Shown here: positions 32,935 through 41,752 of the stretch, piece after piece | Layout of the letters: the number at the start of each line of letters is the position of its first letter | How positions within the stretch are numbered: the first letter of the stretch is position 1 | NCBI GenBank assembly: GCA_965262175.1 | Contig: CBDHES010000002.1 | Coordinates: forward strand, 2,356,001 to 2,420,000 | Direction: 5' to 3' | Origin: CADEDH01 sp965262175 | Lineage (GTDB): Bacteria > Actinomycetota > Acidimicrobiia > Acidimicrobiales > SZUA-35 | DNA: 64,000 bases | Position numbers and translations under genes: made by a program | The notes under the pieces: generated by a model | Database searches by the model: none | What the model saw: only the letters and a program-made list of their open reading frames with translations | What the model was told of the DNA's origin: nothing

Positions 32935-34326
32935 TCACTGGACGACGAACTCGATCCGCCGGTTGCGGGCCTTGTTCTCGTCGGTGTCGTTGGGGGCGAC
33001 CGGCTCGGTCTCCCCGTAGCCGACCGCCGTCATCCGGGACTCGTCGACGCCCTGGTCGGCGAGATAGGCGAGGACGGCATCGGCCCGATCCTGGCTGAGC
33101 GTCAGGTTGGAGGCATCGTCGCCGTCGGCGTCGGTATGGCCCCCGATCTCGACCACCACGTCGGGATTGGCGGCGAAGTACTCGACGGCTTCGTCGAGGA
33201 CGGCCCGCCCCTCGGCGGTCAGCTCGGCCGAGTTCACGGCGAACGTGATCGGCTCGAGGTCGAGCAGCTCGTTGATGGTCGGATCGTCGCCCGGCTGGTC
33301 GTCATCCTCCGGAGCGGGCGCACCGCTGGTGGCGGTGGGGCCACCGGTGATCGTCAGCCGGTTGTCGACCGAGGTGACGCCCTCCACCGCCCCGACCGCA
33401 GCTTCGGCGGCCTGGCTCGCCTCGCCGGTGGCGACGTCGCCGGTCAGGGTGACGACGCCGTCGTCGACCGAGGTCGTGACCCCGTCGAGATCGGCGTCGA
33501 CGCCGCGGAGGGCCGCGGTCACCCCGGCCGCCAACTCGTCGTCGTCGATCGCGTCGCCGATCCCATCGGCCGCATCACTCGCCGCGTCGCCGACCCCGTC
33601 GGCCGCGTCGCTGACGGCATCGCCAGCGTCGTCGAGGGCGTCACCGGCGCCGTCGACCGCGCCGCCGATCGTGTCGCCGGCGTCGTCGGAGCTGCCGCAT
33701 TGGGAAAGGGCGATGGCCAGCGCCGCCAACAGCCCCAGGCCGATCAGGACCGGCCACAGCCAGCCGAAGCCACGACGGTCCCGATCGGGTTCGCGGGGCT
33801 CGGTTGGGCGGAGGCCATCGACGTCCCCGCCCCGGCCGCCGAGGAGGCCGTTGGCGTTCATCGCCGCTCGCTCCCGGCCGAGCAGTGCCGCCACGCCGTT
33901 GGCGCCGAGGTTGTCGGCGAACCGTCGGCGGGCGAGGACGCCCATGATCACCGGGGCCACCATCGGGAGGAGACGGGTCATGATCGACGAGCTGACCCCG
34001 GCCTGGCCGGCCAGCGACGAGACGAAGCTCGCCCGGCGGTCGCCCACGACGCCGTCGAGGAACCGGTTGCCGAGCCGAGGGTCGGCGGTGACCGCGCGCC
34101 CCAGATCGTCGTCGGCGAGGTCCTCGGCGTCGTCGAGCAGGCCCTGAACAGCCTGGAGCCCGCCAGGCTCCTCGGCCCGATCGGCCAGGCGGCCGAGCAG
34201 CGCCGGCGCCGCGGTCTTCGCCGCTCGGCCGACCGTGGAGGCGTCGGCGCCGGTGGTGTTGCCGAGATGATCGACAACGTCGTCGCGATCGAGCAGGTCG
34301 ATCACGGATTCGAGTACGGAAGGCAT
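32935..34326 (-). CDS. DUF937-TM-BON-OmpA envelope protein
   Basis: 463 residues in four parts: cytoplasmic DUF937 region (MPSVLESVIDLLDRDDVVDH, SSIMTRLLPMVAPVIMGVLA), one TM (about 215-235, WLWPVLIGLGLLAALAIALS), an Asp/Ala repeat linker (DAxDGxGDA units), a BON domain (VTTSVDDGVVTLTGDVATGE, VTSVDNRLTI) and a C-terminal OmpA peptidoglycan-binding domain (ITFAVNSAELTAEGRAVLDE, IGGHTDADGDDASNLTLSQD, VGYGETEPVAPN, NRRIEFVVQ). It probably links the membrane to peptidoglycan. ATG 34326 is used because upstream sequence is non-homologous. Confidence 0.85.
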   Translation of the reverse strand: MPSVLESVIDLLDRDDVVDHLGNTTGADASTVGRAAKTAAPALLGRLADRAEEPGGLQAVQGLLDDAEDLADDDLGRAVTADPRLGNRFLDGVVGDRRASFVSSLAGQAGVSSSIMTRLLPMVAPVIMGVLARRRFADNLGANGVAALLGRERAAMNANGLLGGRGGDVDGLRPTEPREPDRDRRGFGWLWPVLIGLGLLAALAIALSQCGSSDDAGDTIGGAVDGAGDALDDAGDAVSDAADGVGDAASDAADGIGDAIDDDELAAGVTAALRGVDADLDGVTTSVDDGVVTLTGDVATGEASQAAEAAVGAVEGVTSVDNRLTITGGPTATSGAPAPEDDDQPGDDPTINELLDLEPITFAVNSAELTAEGRAVLDEAVEYFAANPDVVVEIGGHTDADGDDASNLTLSQDRADAVLAYLADQGVDESRMTAVGYGETEPVAPNDTDENKARNRRIEFVVQ

Positions 34327-34468
34327 TCTGTCGCCCGACCTTTCGTAGGTATCCAACTCTTCGGTTGTTGGTTCACCGGCGGGCCGCGAGCGAACGCACG
34401 CATCGCCGCCGATCGGGAACCATGAAGGAGGACGGGCGAGCCCCCCGGAAAGTCGCGGGATTGGCCGA

Positions 34469-35491
34469 TCAGGTGTTCGAGGCGGCCGCCGTCCACTCGC
34501 CGCAGCGGCGAGCCGCACGGTGGGCGGCCCAGGCGACGAGCGCCAGCGCGTCGGCCGATGACCTGGTGGCGACGACCCCCTCGACCTCGCGGTCCGTGAC
34601 CCGATGCGGGGCCTCGACGGTCAGCACCGCCAGGCGACCCAGCGGTCGGTCGCCGGCCGGCAGTCCGTCGAGGAAGGGCTCGACGTCCGGACCGGCCAGA
34701 TCGGACGAGCCGCCGTCCCACGCTGCGATCCGATCGGCCAGCCGATCGAGCAGCGATCCGTCGAACCGGCTTCGGGCTTCCCGCTCGGCGGTGGCCGACC
34801 ATCCGGCGATCGCTCCGGCCACCGCCGCCGATCCTTCGGCCCAGGCCGGGGTCCAGGCCCGGGACGGCTCGTGGTCGGCGACCAGCGGCAGCGATCGCCC
34901 CGGCTCCAGTGCGGCGGCCTTGGCGATCATGCCGCCCATCATCACCCGGGCCATCGGACGGGTCGCGCCAACCAGGGCGTCGGGGACCGGCATCATCTTC
35001 TCGTCGAGGAAGACGCTGACCATCCGGTTGAGGTAGTGGAATCCGACGACGGTTCCGAGAAGCTCGGCTCGGTGGTCGGCGAGGATCGGCGGAACCGGGC
35101 ACTCGGCGATCGACGAGGCCGAGGCCGACGCCCGTGCCCACCGCTCGACGCCGGCGTCGGCCGCCCCGGCCGCCCGCACCGCGGCCCCGTGGGCATCGAC
35201 GCAGAACGGGCACCGGTTGGCCTGGGAGACCGCCGAGGCGATGAGCTCCTTGGTGCCGCGGTCGGCGTCACCGGTGAAGAGCGTCTCCCGGATCAGCGAC
35301 CAGGCTCCGGCGAGCAGTGGCGGCACCTCGTCGTGCAGCACGAAGGGTCCGGCCACGAAGAACTCGGTCCGCATCTGGTCGTAGACGTCCTTGGCCAGAC
35401 CGTCGCTCCGCACCGGGCGGTCGGGTCGGAGCCCGTTCACCGACGATGGTGCGAGCGCCTCCATCATCCGGCCCATCGCGTCAACCAACAT
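34469..35491 (-). CDS. AhpD/carboxymuconolactone-decarboxylase-like protein
   Basis: 340 residues, longer than usual for AhpD-like proteins. The redox motif is NRCPFCVDAHGAAVRAAG (Cys-x2-Cys with the following His), and a second helical lobe follows without a repeated CxxC. Such proteins act as alkylhydroperoxidase/peroxidase partners. GGAGGTGGGA precedes ATG 35491. No operon partner is evident, since the queuosine gene lies 73 bases upstream. Confidence 0.75.
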   Translation of the reverse strand: MLVDAMGRMMEALAPSSVNGLRPDRPVRSDGLAKDVYDQMRTEFFVAGPFVLHDEVPPLLAGAWSLIRETLFTGDADRGTKELIASAVSQANRCPFCVDAHGAAVRAAGAADAGVERWARASASASSIAECPVPPILADHRAELLGTVVGFHYLNRMVSVFLDEKMMPVPDALVGATRPMARVMMGGMIAKAAALEPGRSLPLVADHEPSRAWTPAWAEGSAAVAGAIAGWSATAEREARSRFDGSLLDRLADRIAAWDGGSSDLAGPDVEPFLDGLPAGDRPLGRLAVLTVEAPHRVTDREVEGVVATRSSADALALVAWAAHRAARRCGEWTAAASNT

Positions 35492-35563
35492 GGTCCCACC
35501 TCCCGGCCGGGTCATCGGCGGCGCCCGGCCCGCCCGCACCGTAGCAACCGTGGCCGGCGGTGG

Positions 35564-36523
35564 TCAGTAGCGCATCGTGATGGTCCGGTGGTGCTCACCG
35601 AAGGCCGCGGCGTCGGGCCCGAGGACCGCCTCGGACCACAGGTGGTAGTCGAGCCCGGGCGCGGCGACCGGGTTGCCGGCCGCCGCCAGCGCGGCCCGGA
35701 GCGCAGCCCCGGCATGGACGGTCGCCCACCGGATGGCGTGCTCGGCGTCGCTGCCGGCCGGAACCAGCCGTCGGGCGTCGACCGCGGCGGCCAACCCGTC
35801 GTCGTAGACGAGCGCACCGTGGTGCCGGAGCACCCGGGGCAGCATGTAGTCGGGGTAGACCGGGAAGTCCTCGTAGCCGGTGAAGGTCGACCACCCGACG
35901 CCGGCCGCCATGATCGCCGCCGCCAGGTGGGACAGCTTGTCGAACGGCAGCACCCCGACCGCCGTCGCCGGCCGGTCGCGGTAGCCGGGGACCGAGTCGG
36001 TCAGGAGCGCCGCGACCCGGGCCGCGTCCCGGTCGGCGGCGGCGACCAGGTTGGCCGCCGAGCCGTCCCAGGAGTCGAGGAGGGAGGCCGCCACCGCCCG
36101 GAGGGTCTCGACCCGCTCGTCGACGAGTTGGAGGGTTCCCTCACCGTCGAACAGGTCCCGGCCGTCGTCATCGGCGAGCGAGGCGAACCAGCCGAGGTCG
36201 ATGGTGGGCTCGTCGAGTCGGAGTCGGCGGGTGAACACGGCGAAGATCCCGGGGGCGTCGTCGAGCCACCGGCCGTCGAGCCGGGTTCGCCACATCGCCT
36301 GGCCCTCCGGCGGCCACAGGCATGCCAACACCGAGACCGCCAGGGTCACGTAGTCGAACCACCACCCCTCGTCGCGGCTCGATGGGGTCCCGTCGTAGGC
36401 GAACGCGGGGAGCGGCATCGGGGTGTCGGCCCACCGGGCGGCCAGGTCGGCGATCGCCCGGTGGTCGACGGTCACCCCCCACGCCGCCGGTGGCGCCTCG
36501 ACCTGGAGATCGATGGTCGTCAT
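35564..36523 (-). CDS. Queuosine salvage nucleosidase (Qng1/DUF2419 family)
   Basis: 319 residues. The family hydrolyses queuosine 5'-phosphate (or queuosine) to free queuine. Recognisable parts are GWWFDYVTLAVSVLACLWPP, LPFDKLSHLAAAIMAAGVGW, FPVYPDYMLPRVLRHHGALV, VPAGSDAEHAIRWATVHAG, GLDYHLWSEAV and the end HHRTITMRY, matching the human/bacterial Q-salvage proteins from memory. No queuine uptake or tgt gene is seen nearby. Nineteen bases separate it from the RutA-like gene on the same strand. Confidence 0.8.
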   Translation of the reverse strand: MTTIDLQVEAPPAAWGVTVDHRAIADLAARWADTPMPLPAFAYDGTPSSRDEGWWFDYVTLAVSVLACLWPPEGQAMWRTRLDGRWLDDAPGIFAVFTRRLRLDEPTIDLGWFASLADDDGRDLFDGEGTLQLVDERVETLRAVAASLLDSWDGSAANLVAAADRDAARVAALLTDSVPGYRDRPATAVGVLPFDKLSHLAAAIMAAGVGWSTFTGYEDFPVYPDYMLPRVLRHHGALVYDDGLAAAVDARRLVPAGSDAEHAIRWATVHAGAALRAALAAAGNPVAAPGLDYHLWSEAVLGPDAAAFGEHHRTITMRY

Positions 36524-36542
36524 GGACGTGACGGCGCTCGGA

Positions 36543-37592
36543 TCAGGACCGGCTGGTCATCAGCGGCATGACCTTCTCGCCGAACTCCTGGGTGGCGACC
36601 GGGTAGTCGTCGAACACGCACATCACGCCCTTGATGCCATCGATGGCCGCCACCTCGTCGAGGGTGGCGGCGATCGTGGCGTGGCTGCCGACGATCGGAC
36701 CGATGTTCAGGTTGAACGCGCCCTGCATCTCGGTGATCTTCTCGGCGGTGGCGCCGGCGGTGTCGAGCTCGGCCTGGCCGGTCATGAACTTGATGGCCTC
36801 CAGGTCGGCGCCGTCCCTGTAGCGCTGCCACGTCGCCTCGGCTTCGGCGTCGGTGGCCCCCATCGTGATCTGGAACAGCACGTAGACGCCGACGTCGCGG
36901 CCGCTCGCCTCGGCCGCCTTCATCAGCCGACCGGCGTCGGTCCGGACCACGTCGAGGTCGCTGGTCCCGATGATGAACTGGTAGTCGCCGTACTCGGCGC
37001 AGAACTGCATGCCCCGGTCCGACTGGCCGGCACAGACCAACGGCACCCCACCGCCCCGGGGCGGGGGAGAGAGCCGGCAGTCGTCCATCTGGAAGTGCTG
37101 GCCCTTGAAGTCCGAGACGCCGTCGGCCCACAGCTCCTTCATGATCGTCACGTACTCGGTGGCGTAGTCGTAGCGTCCCTCGTAGTACCAGTCGCCGGGC
37201 CACACGTTCATCTGGGAGTACTCGGATTGGTTCCACCCGGAGACGATGTTGATCCCGAACCGGCCGTCGGAGATGTCGTCGATGGTCGACGCCATGCGGG
37301 CCACCATCGCCGGATGCATGGTGGGGAGGGCGACCGAGGCGAACAGGTTGATCCGCTCGGTGGCCGCCGCCAGGCCGGCCATCAGGGTGAACGACTCGAG
37401 GTTGTGATCCCAGAACTCGGTCTCGCCGCCGAATCCGCGGAGCTTGACCATGCTCAACAGGAACTCGAAGCCCGCGGCCTCGGCCCGCTCGGCGGTGGTT
37501 CGGTTCAGCTCGAAGCTCGGCATGTACTGCGGCGCGTTCTTCGACATCATCCAGCCGTTGTTGCCGATGGGAATGAAGATTCCAAGATCCAT
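36543..37592 (-). CDS. RutA-like flavin monooxygenase (luciferase-like)
   Basis: 349 residues, class C flavin-dependent monooxygenase. It tracks E. coli RutA along most of its length: GIFIPIGNNGWMMSKNAPQY, LSMVKLRGFGGETEFWDHNL, ESFTLMAGLAAATERI, VARMASTIDDISDGRFGINI, PGDWYYEGRYDYATEYVTIM, CAGQSDRGMQF. RutA opens uracil to ureidoacrylate using FMNH2 and oxygen. Substrate here is likely a pyrimidine or similar amide. The isochorismatase-type hydrolase 32 bases upstream would act as RutB; RutC-F homologues are not adjacent. Confidence 0.85.
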   Translation of the reverse strand: MDLGIFIPIGNNGWMMSKNAPQYMPSFELNRTTAERAEAAGFEFLLSMVKLRGFGGETEFWDHNLESFTLMAGLAAATERINLFASVALPTMHPAMVARMASTIDDISDGRFGINIVSGWNQSEYSQMNVWPGDWYYEGRYDYATEYVTIMKELWADGVSDFKGQHFQMDDCRLSPPPRGGGVPLVCAGQSDRGMQFCAEYGDYQFIIGTSDLDVVRTDAGRLMKAAEASGRDVGVYVLFQITMGATDAEAEATWQRYRDGADLEAIKFMTGQAELDTAGATAEKITEMQGAFNLNIGPIVGSHATIAATLDEVAAIDGIKGVMCVFDDYPVATQEFGEKVMPLMTSRS

Positions 37593-37624
37593 CGGCCATG
37601 GATAGCACGGCCCGGTCGGGCCGG

Positions 37625-38290
37625 CTATACCCCGGTGAGCCGATCGATCGCCTCGTCGAGGGAGAGCACGTCGGCGTACTTGGCGTGGAGGTCGAACAGG
37701 TTGGCCTCCTGCACCTCGTCGGTCCGGTCGCCGACGGCCTCGCGGACCACGAACGGTACGAAGCCGGCGGCCGAGGCGTCGGTGGCCGTGGCCCGGACGC
37801 AGCCGCTGGTCGACACACCGGCGACCACCACCGAGTCGGCTCCCAGGTCCCGGAGCCGATCGGCCAGGTCGGTGCCGAAGAAGCCGGAGGCGTGCTGCTT
37901 GGTCACGACGATCTCGCCGTCGGCCGGCGCCAGGCCGGGGAGCCAGTCGCCAAGGGGATTGCCCCGGTCGAACGACGACAGGACCCCGATCTTCTGGTAC
38001 CACACGCCACCGTCGGCCCCGCCGGGCTCGAACTCGACCCGGGTCCACGCCACCGGGACCCCGGCCGAGCGGGCCTCGGCCACCAGTCGCCCGACGGCGT
38101 CGGCCACCTCGGGTCGGCCGAGGTCGAGGGGCGAGCCGGGCGTGAAGTAGGCGTTGCACATGTCGACCACGACGACGACCGGGCGGCGGCCTCCGTCGAC
38201 CGTTCGACCGAACCCGGCCCGGTCGTAGCTGGCCCGGGTCTCGGCCCCGACGCCGGCCGGGTCGTGGTGGTCGTCGTCGGTGGTGGCCAT
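37625..38290 (-). CDS. Isochorismatase-family amidohydrolase
   Basis: 221 residues. Catalytic triad Asp (VVVVVDMCNAYFTPGSPLDL), Lys (EIVVTKQHASGFFGTDLADR) and Cys (VVAGVSTSGCVRATATDASA). Closest in style to N-carbamoylsarcosine amidases; with the RutA-like gene downstream it could hydrolyse a ureido/carbamoyl intermediate as RutB does. Divergent from the PEP-mutase-like gene. Confidence 0.85.
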   Translation of the reverse strand: MATTDDDHHDPAGVGAETRASYDRAGFGRTVDGGRRPVVVVVDMCNAYFTPGSPLDLGRPEVADAVGRLVAEARSAGVPVAWTRVEFEPGGADGGVWYQKIGVLSSFDRGNPLGDWLPGLAPADGEIVVTKQHASGFFGTDLADRLRDLGADSVVVAGVSTSGCVRATATDASAAGFVPFVVREAVGDRTDEVQEANLFDLHAKYADVLSLDEAIDRLTGV

Positions 38291-38326
38291 GGGAGCCGAG
38301 CGTAGTCAACGCCCTAACGTGGGCCC

Positions 38327-39217
38327 ATGGCTGATCTCCTCCGCCCCCGAACCGACGGACCGTCCCTCCTCCGGGCCCGGTTGGCCGAGCCCGGCCCCGT
38401 CCTCCTCCCCGGCTGCTACGACGCCCTCGGGGCCCGCCTCATCGAGCAGGCCGGGTTCGACGTCGTCTACCTGACCGGGTTCGGGGCCTCGGCCTCGCTG
38501 CTCGGCCGGCCCGACGTCGGCCTGCTCGGGCTCGGTGAGATGGCCGATCAGGCCCGCCGGATCGTGGCGGCCACCGACCTCCCCGTCGTGGCCGACGCCG
38601 ACACCGGCTACGGCAACCCGATCAACGTGATCCGCACCGTCCAGACCTACGAGCAGGCCGGCGTGGCCGGCCTCCACCTGGAGGACCAGATCCTCCCCAA
38701 GCGGTGCGGCCACATGGAGGGCAAGCAGGTCGTGCCGGCGGCCGAGTTCGAGGCCAAGGTCCGGGCCGCCGTCGAAGCTCGGACCAACCCCGACCTGGTC
38801 CTGATCGCCCGGACCGATGCCCGCGCTCCCCACGGCCTCGACGACGCCCTCGATCGGGCCCGGGCGGCCCGAGACGCCGGGGCCGACCTCCTCTTCGTCG
38901 AGGCCCTCCAGGACCGGGCCGAGCTGGAGAAGGTGGCGGCCGCGCTCGACGACGTGCCGCTGGTGTTCAACTGGGCCGAGGGAGGCAAGACCCCGCCGCT
39001 CACCCACGACGAGATCGTCGAGCTGGGCTACGCCATGGTGATCATGCCGATCTCCACCCTGCTCGCCGCCACCCGGGCGATGCAGCAGGTGCTGGCCCGC
39101 ATCAAGGCCGATGGCTCGCCGGCCGGGGTGCTGGCCGACCTGCCGGCCTTCGCCGAGTTCACCGACCTGGTCGGTCTGGCGGAGATCGGGGAGCTCGAAG
39201 CTCGATTTGCCGGCTGA
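38327..39217 (+). CDS. Isocitrate lyase / PEP mutase superfamily protein
   Basis: 296 residues, beta-barrel lyase of the 2-methylisocitrate lyase/oxaloacetate decarboxylase group. LPGCYDALGARLIEQAGFDV, VVADADTGYGNPINVIRTVQ, HLEDQILPKRCGHMEGKQVV (KRCGH loop with the catalytic Cys) and IARTDARAPHGLDDAL are diagnostic. TAACGT (38315-38320) ends six bases before the ATG (leaderless). Followed by a 3-hydroxyisobutyrate dehydrogenase-like gene 26 bases on; a C-C lyase plus dehydrogenase pair for a branched or oxo acid. Confidence 0.82.
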   Translation: MADLLRPRTDGPSLLRARLAEPGPVLLPGCYDALGARLIEQAGFDVVYLTGFGASASLLGRPDVGLLGLGEMADQARRIVAATDLPVVADADTGYGNPINVIRTVQTYEQAGVAGLHLEDQILPKRCGHMEGKQVVPAAEFEAKVRAAVEARTNPDLVLIARTDARAPHGLDDALDRARAARDAGADLLFVEALQDRAELEKVAAALDDVPLVFNWAEGGKTPPLTHDEIVELGYAMVIMPISTLLAATRAMQQVLARIKADGSPAGVLADLPAFAEFTDLVGLAEIGELEARFAG

Positions 39218-39243
39218 GGGGCCCCTCCGGCGAGGATCGCCTG

Positions 39244-40218
39244 ATGCGAATCGGATTCATCGGCCTCGGCAACGTCGGGGCCAAGCTGGCCGGGAGTGTG
39301 GCCCGGAACGGCTTCGACCTCACGGTCCGGGACCTCGACCCCACCGCCGCCCAACCCTTCCTCGATCGAGGGGCGACCTGGGCCGAGAGCCCCCGGGCGA
39401 TGGCCGAGCGGTGCGACGTGGTCATCACCTGCCTTCCCTCGCCGGCGGCGTCGGCGGCGGTGATGGAGGCCGACGACGGGGTCCTGGCCGGGCTCCGGCC
39501 CGGTTCGGTGTGGGCCGAGATGTCGACCACCGACGTCGACGAGGTCACCCGCTTGGCGGCCCTCGTCGCCGAGCGGGGTGCGTCGGCCATCGAGTGCCCG
39601 GTGTCGGGCGGCTGCCACCGGGCGGCGACCGGCAACATCTCGATCTTCGTCGGCGGCGACCGGGCGACCTTCGACCGCATGCTGCCCCTGCTCACCACCC
39701 TTGGCCGCCGGGTCCTCCACACCGGCGACATCGGCACCGCCTCGATGCTCAAGGTGATGACCAACTATCTGGCGACGGCCAACCTGGTGACGATCTGCGA
39801 AGCGATGGTGACGATGAAGGCCGCCGGTCTCGATCTCGCCACCACCTATGAGGCGATCGCCATGTCGTCGGGCACGTCGTTCGTGGCCGAGACCGAGGGT
39901 CAGGTGATCCTCAACGGCAGCCGGGACATCTCGTTCACGATGGACCTGGTCCAGAAGGACATCGGCTTGTTCCAGGCGCTGGCCGAACGGCACGGCGTCC
40001 CCCTGGAGGTCTCGCCGCTCCTGGTCGACATCTTCGACGACGGGGTGGCCCGGTTCGGGCCCCGGGAACTGTCGCCCAACATCATCCGTCGCCTCGAGGA
40101 GGCCACCGGGCTCGACGTGCTCGCCCCCGGTTTCCCCGCCGAGATGGTCGACGACGAGCCGGAGGAGGCGGGGCACGAGGTCGGGGTGCGGTCGGCTGGG
40201 CCCTCCGACCGGGGCTGA
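39244..40218 (+). CDS. 3-hydroxyisobutyrate dehydrogenase-like NAD(P) oxidoreductase
   Basis: 324 residues of the beta-hydroxyacid dehydrogenase family. MRIGFIGLGNVGAKLAGSVA is the dinucleotide turn; MSTTDVDEVTRLAALVAERG, ECPVSGGCHRAATGNISIFV (substrate loop) and ASMLKVMTNYLATANLVTIC carry the catalytic Lys. C-terminal 30 residues are an acidic extension. Could reduce a semialdehyde made by the neighbouring lyase or the Rut-like pathway. Convergent with LacI. Confidence 0.85.
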   Translation: MRIGFIGLGNVGAKLAGSVARNGFDLTVRDLDPTAAQPFLDRGATWAESPRAMAERCDVVITCLPSPAASAAVMEADDGVLAGLRPGSVWAEMSTTDVDEVTRLAALVAERGASAIECPVSGGCHRAATGNISIFVGGDRATFDRMLPLLTTLGRRVLHTGDIGTASMLKVMTNYLATANLVTICEAMVTMKAAGLDLATTYEAIAMSSGTSFVAETEGQVILNGSRDISFTMDLVQKDIGLFQALAERHGVPLEVSPLLVDIFDDGVARFGPRELSPNIIRRLEEATGLDVLAPGFPAEMVDDEPEEAGHEVGVRSAGPSDRG

Positions 40219-40222
40219 CCGC

Positions 40223-41242
40223 TCACCCCGGTGGCAGCTCCCCGGAGCCCCGGGCGATCAACGACGTGGCGACGATCTCCCGGACCGGTGGTCCGGTCTC
40301 GCCCCCGATGCGATCGAACAACACGGCCGCCGCACGCCGGCCGAGCTCCCGGGGCTGCTGGGCGACGACGGTGATCCCGGGCTGGACGACGGCCGCCAGG
40401 TCGACGTCGTCGAAGCCGACCAGGGCCACCGACCGCTGGAGCTCGAGGTCGTGGAGTGCCTGAACCGCGCCGAGGGTCACGAAGTTCTGGGCGGTGAACA
40501 TCGCCGATGGTGGTTCGTCGGACGAGAGCTGGTCATGGATGAACTCGTGCCACTGCTCGGTCGTTCGAGAGGCGGTCGTCTGGCGGCGTGGGCTCGGGTC
40601 GAGCCCGGCGGCGGTCATGGCGTCGAGGTAGCCCTGGCGCCGGAGCCGGGCGGAGAAGATCGTCGCGTCGTCACCGTAGTAGGCGATGTCGGTGTGGCCG
40701 TGGTCGAGCAGGTGTCGGGTGGCGGTGAGCGAGCCGGCATGGTGGTCGCTTCGGACCAGGTCCACGTTGTCCTCGTCCGGCTCGAGATCGAGGAAGACGA
40801 CCGGGGTTCCCCGGGCCAGCTCCGACTGGAGGGGCCCGGACTCGGTCTCCGAGGTGACGACGATCAGACCGTCGACCCGGCGGCCGACGAAGGCCTCGAT
40901 CAACTGATGCTCCCGACTGGCGGACCCACCGGTACTGCCGGCGAGCACCAGGCAGTCCCGGGTCGTCGCCTCCTCCTCGATCCCTCTGAGAAGGCTGCTG
41001 AAGAACGGGTTGGCCACGTCGACCAGGACGAACCCGATCGTCGAGGCCTTGACACCGCCACGGCGGAGGAGGCGGGCCCGATGGTCGGGCCGGTACCCGA
41101 GCTCATCGATCGCCGCCTCGACCCGAGCGCGGAGCTCGGCGCTCACTCCCCGCTCCCGGTTCACCACCCGGGACACGCTCTTGAAGCTGACCCCGGCGCG
41201 ATCCGCCACGTCTCGCAGCGTCGGCCGTCGCTCGGTCGTCAT
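40223..41242 (-). CDS. LacI-family transcriptional regulator
   Basis: 339 residues: HTH TLRDVADRAGVSFKSVSRVV with hinge helix VEAAIDELGYRPDHRARLLR and a periplasmic-binding-like sensor domain (GFVLVDVANPFFSSLLRGIE, FTAQNFVTLGAVQALHDLEL, VALVGFDDVDLAAVVQPGIT). Normally responds to a sugar or similar small molecule. ATG 41242 is chosen at the start of homology. Adjacent to the lyase/dehydrogenase pair, which it may control. Confidence 0.88.
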   Translation of the reverse strand: MTTERRPTLRDVADRAGVSFKSVSRVVNRERGVSAELRARVEAAIDELGYRPDHRARLLRRGGVKASTIGFVLVDVANPFFSSLLRGIEEEATTRDCLVLAGSTGGSASREHQLIEAFVGRRVDGLIVVTSETESGPLQSELARGTPVVFLDLEPDEDNVDLVRSDHHAGSLTATRHLLDHGHTDIAYYGDDATIFSARLRRQGYLDAMTAAGLDPSPRRQTTASRTTEQWHEFIHDQLSSDEPPSAMFTAQNFVTLGAVQALHDLELQRSVALVGFDDVDLAAVVQPGITVVAQQPRELGRRAAAVLFDRIGGETGPPVREIVATSLIARGSGELPPG

Positions 41243-41277
41243 TCGCGAGGACGCTCGTCGCCGACCCTGCGGCGTCG

Positions 41278-41619
41278 TCAGGCCACGAGCGCCGTGACCA
41301 CGGCCACGGCGTTGGCCGCGCCGATGCCGGCCATCCATCGTTGGAGGCCGGCGATCTCGGTTCGGACGTCGGCTCGAAGCTCGGCCATCTCGCCCTTGAG
41401 TTCGGCTCGAAGCTCGGCCATCTCGCCCTTGAGTTCGGCTCGAAGCTCGGCCATCTCGCCCCGGAGGAGGGTGGCCGTCGCCTGGAGGTCCGAGCGGGTG
41501 GCAAGTTCGTCGTTGGTGACTCGGGGCAGCATCTGCATCAGGTGGTCGGCGGTCTCGGTGCCGAGCACCTCCTCCAGCCTGGTGAAGACGCCACGGCGTT
41601 GACGTTCGGTGATCGCCAT
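41278..41619 (-). CDS. Coiled-coil protein with 11-residue repeats and C-terminal hydrophobic helix
   Basis: 113 residues. Helical N-terminus (VFTRLEEVLGTETADHLMQM) then three near-identical 11-mers GEMAELRAELK forming a Glu/Lys-rich coiled coil, then WMAGIGAANAVAVVTALVA, a single TM or amphipathic helix. Layout resembles small CCDC90/DUF1640-like actinobacterial proteins. Function unknown. The coding DNA is a 33-base tandem repeat (41371-41460). Confidence 0.75.
   Translation of the reverse strand: MAITERQRRGVFTRLEEVLGTETADHLMQMLPRVTNDELATRSDLQATATLLRGEMAELRAELKGEMAELRAELKGEMAELRADVRTEIAGLQRWMAGIGAANAVAVVTALVA
41371..41460. repeat. 33-base in-frame tandem repeat, 2.7 copies
   Basis: Unit starts GGCTCGAAGCTCGGCCATCT. 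Copies at 41371-41403 and 41404-41436 are identical, and 41437-41460 repeats the first 24 bases. It encodes the 11-residue coiled-coil repeat and is expected to vary in copy number by slippage without breaking frame. Confidence 0.9.
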
Positions 41620-41752
41620 CAGTTTCTCACGCTCTGGTCGTATCCGCCCGACGCCGGTCGGGGGACAACGGAGTGATGGCGGGAATCGTGGGCGATCCCG
41701 CGAGCGCCTCCGTACGACCTTACCCGGCGGTGCGCTTCTAGGGTGTTGGCCG

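Noticed and set aside
34604..36571. 655-residue plus-strand open frame
   Set aside because: Antisense to the AhpD-like and queuosine-salvage genes, both of which have clear family motifs.
41371..41460. CRISPR-like spacing of repeated units
   Set aside because: Units are directly adjacent with no spacers and sit in frame within a coiled-coil gene.
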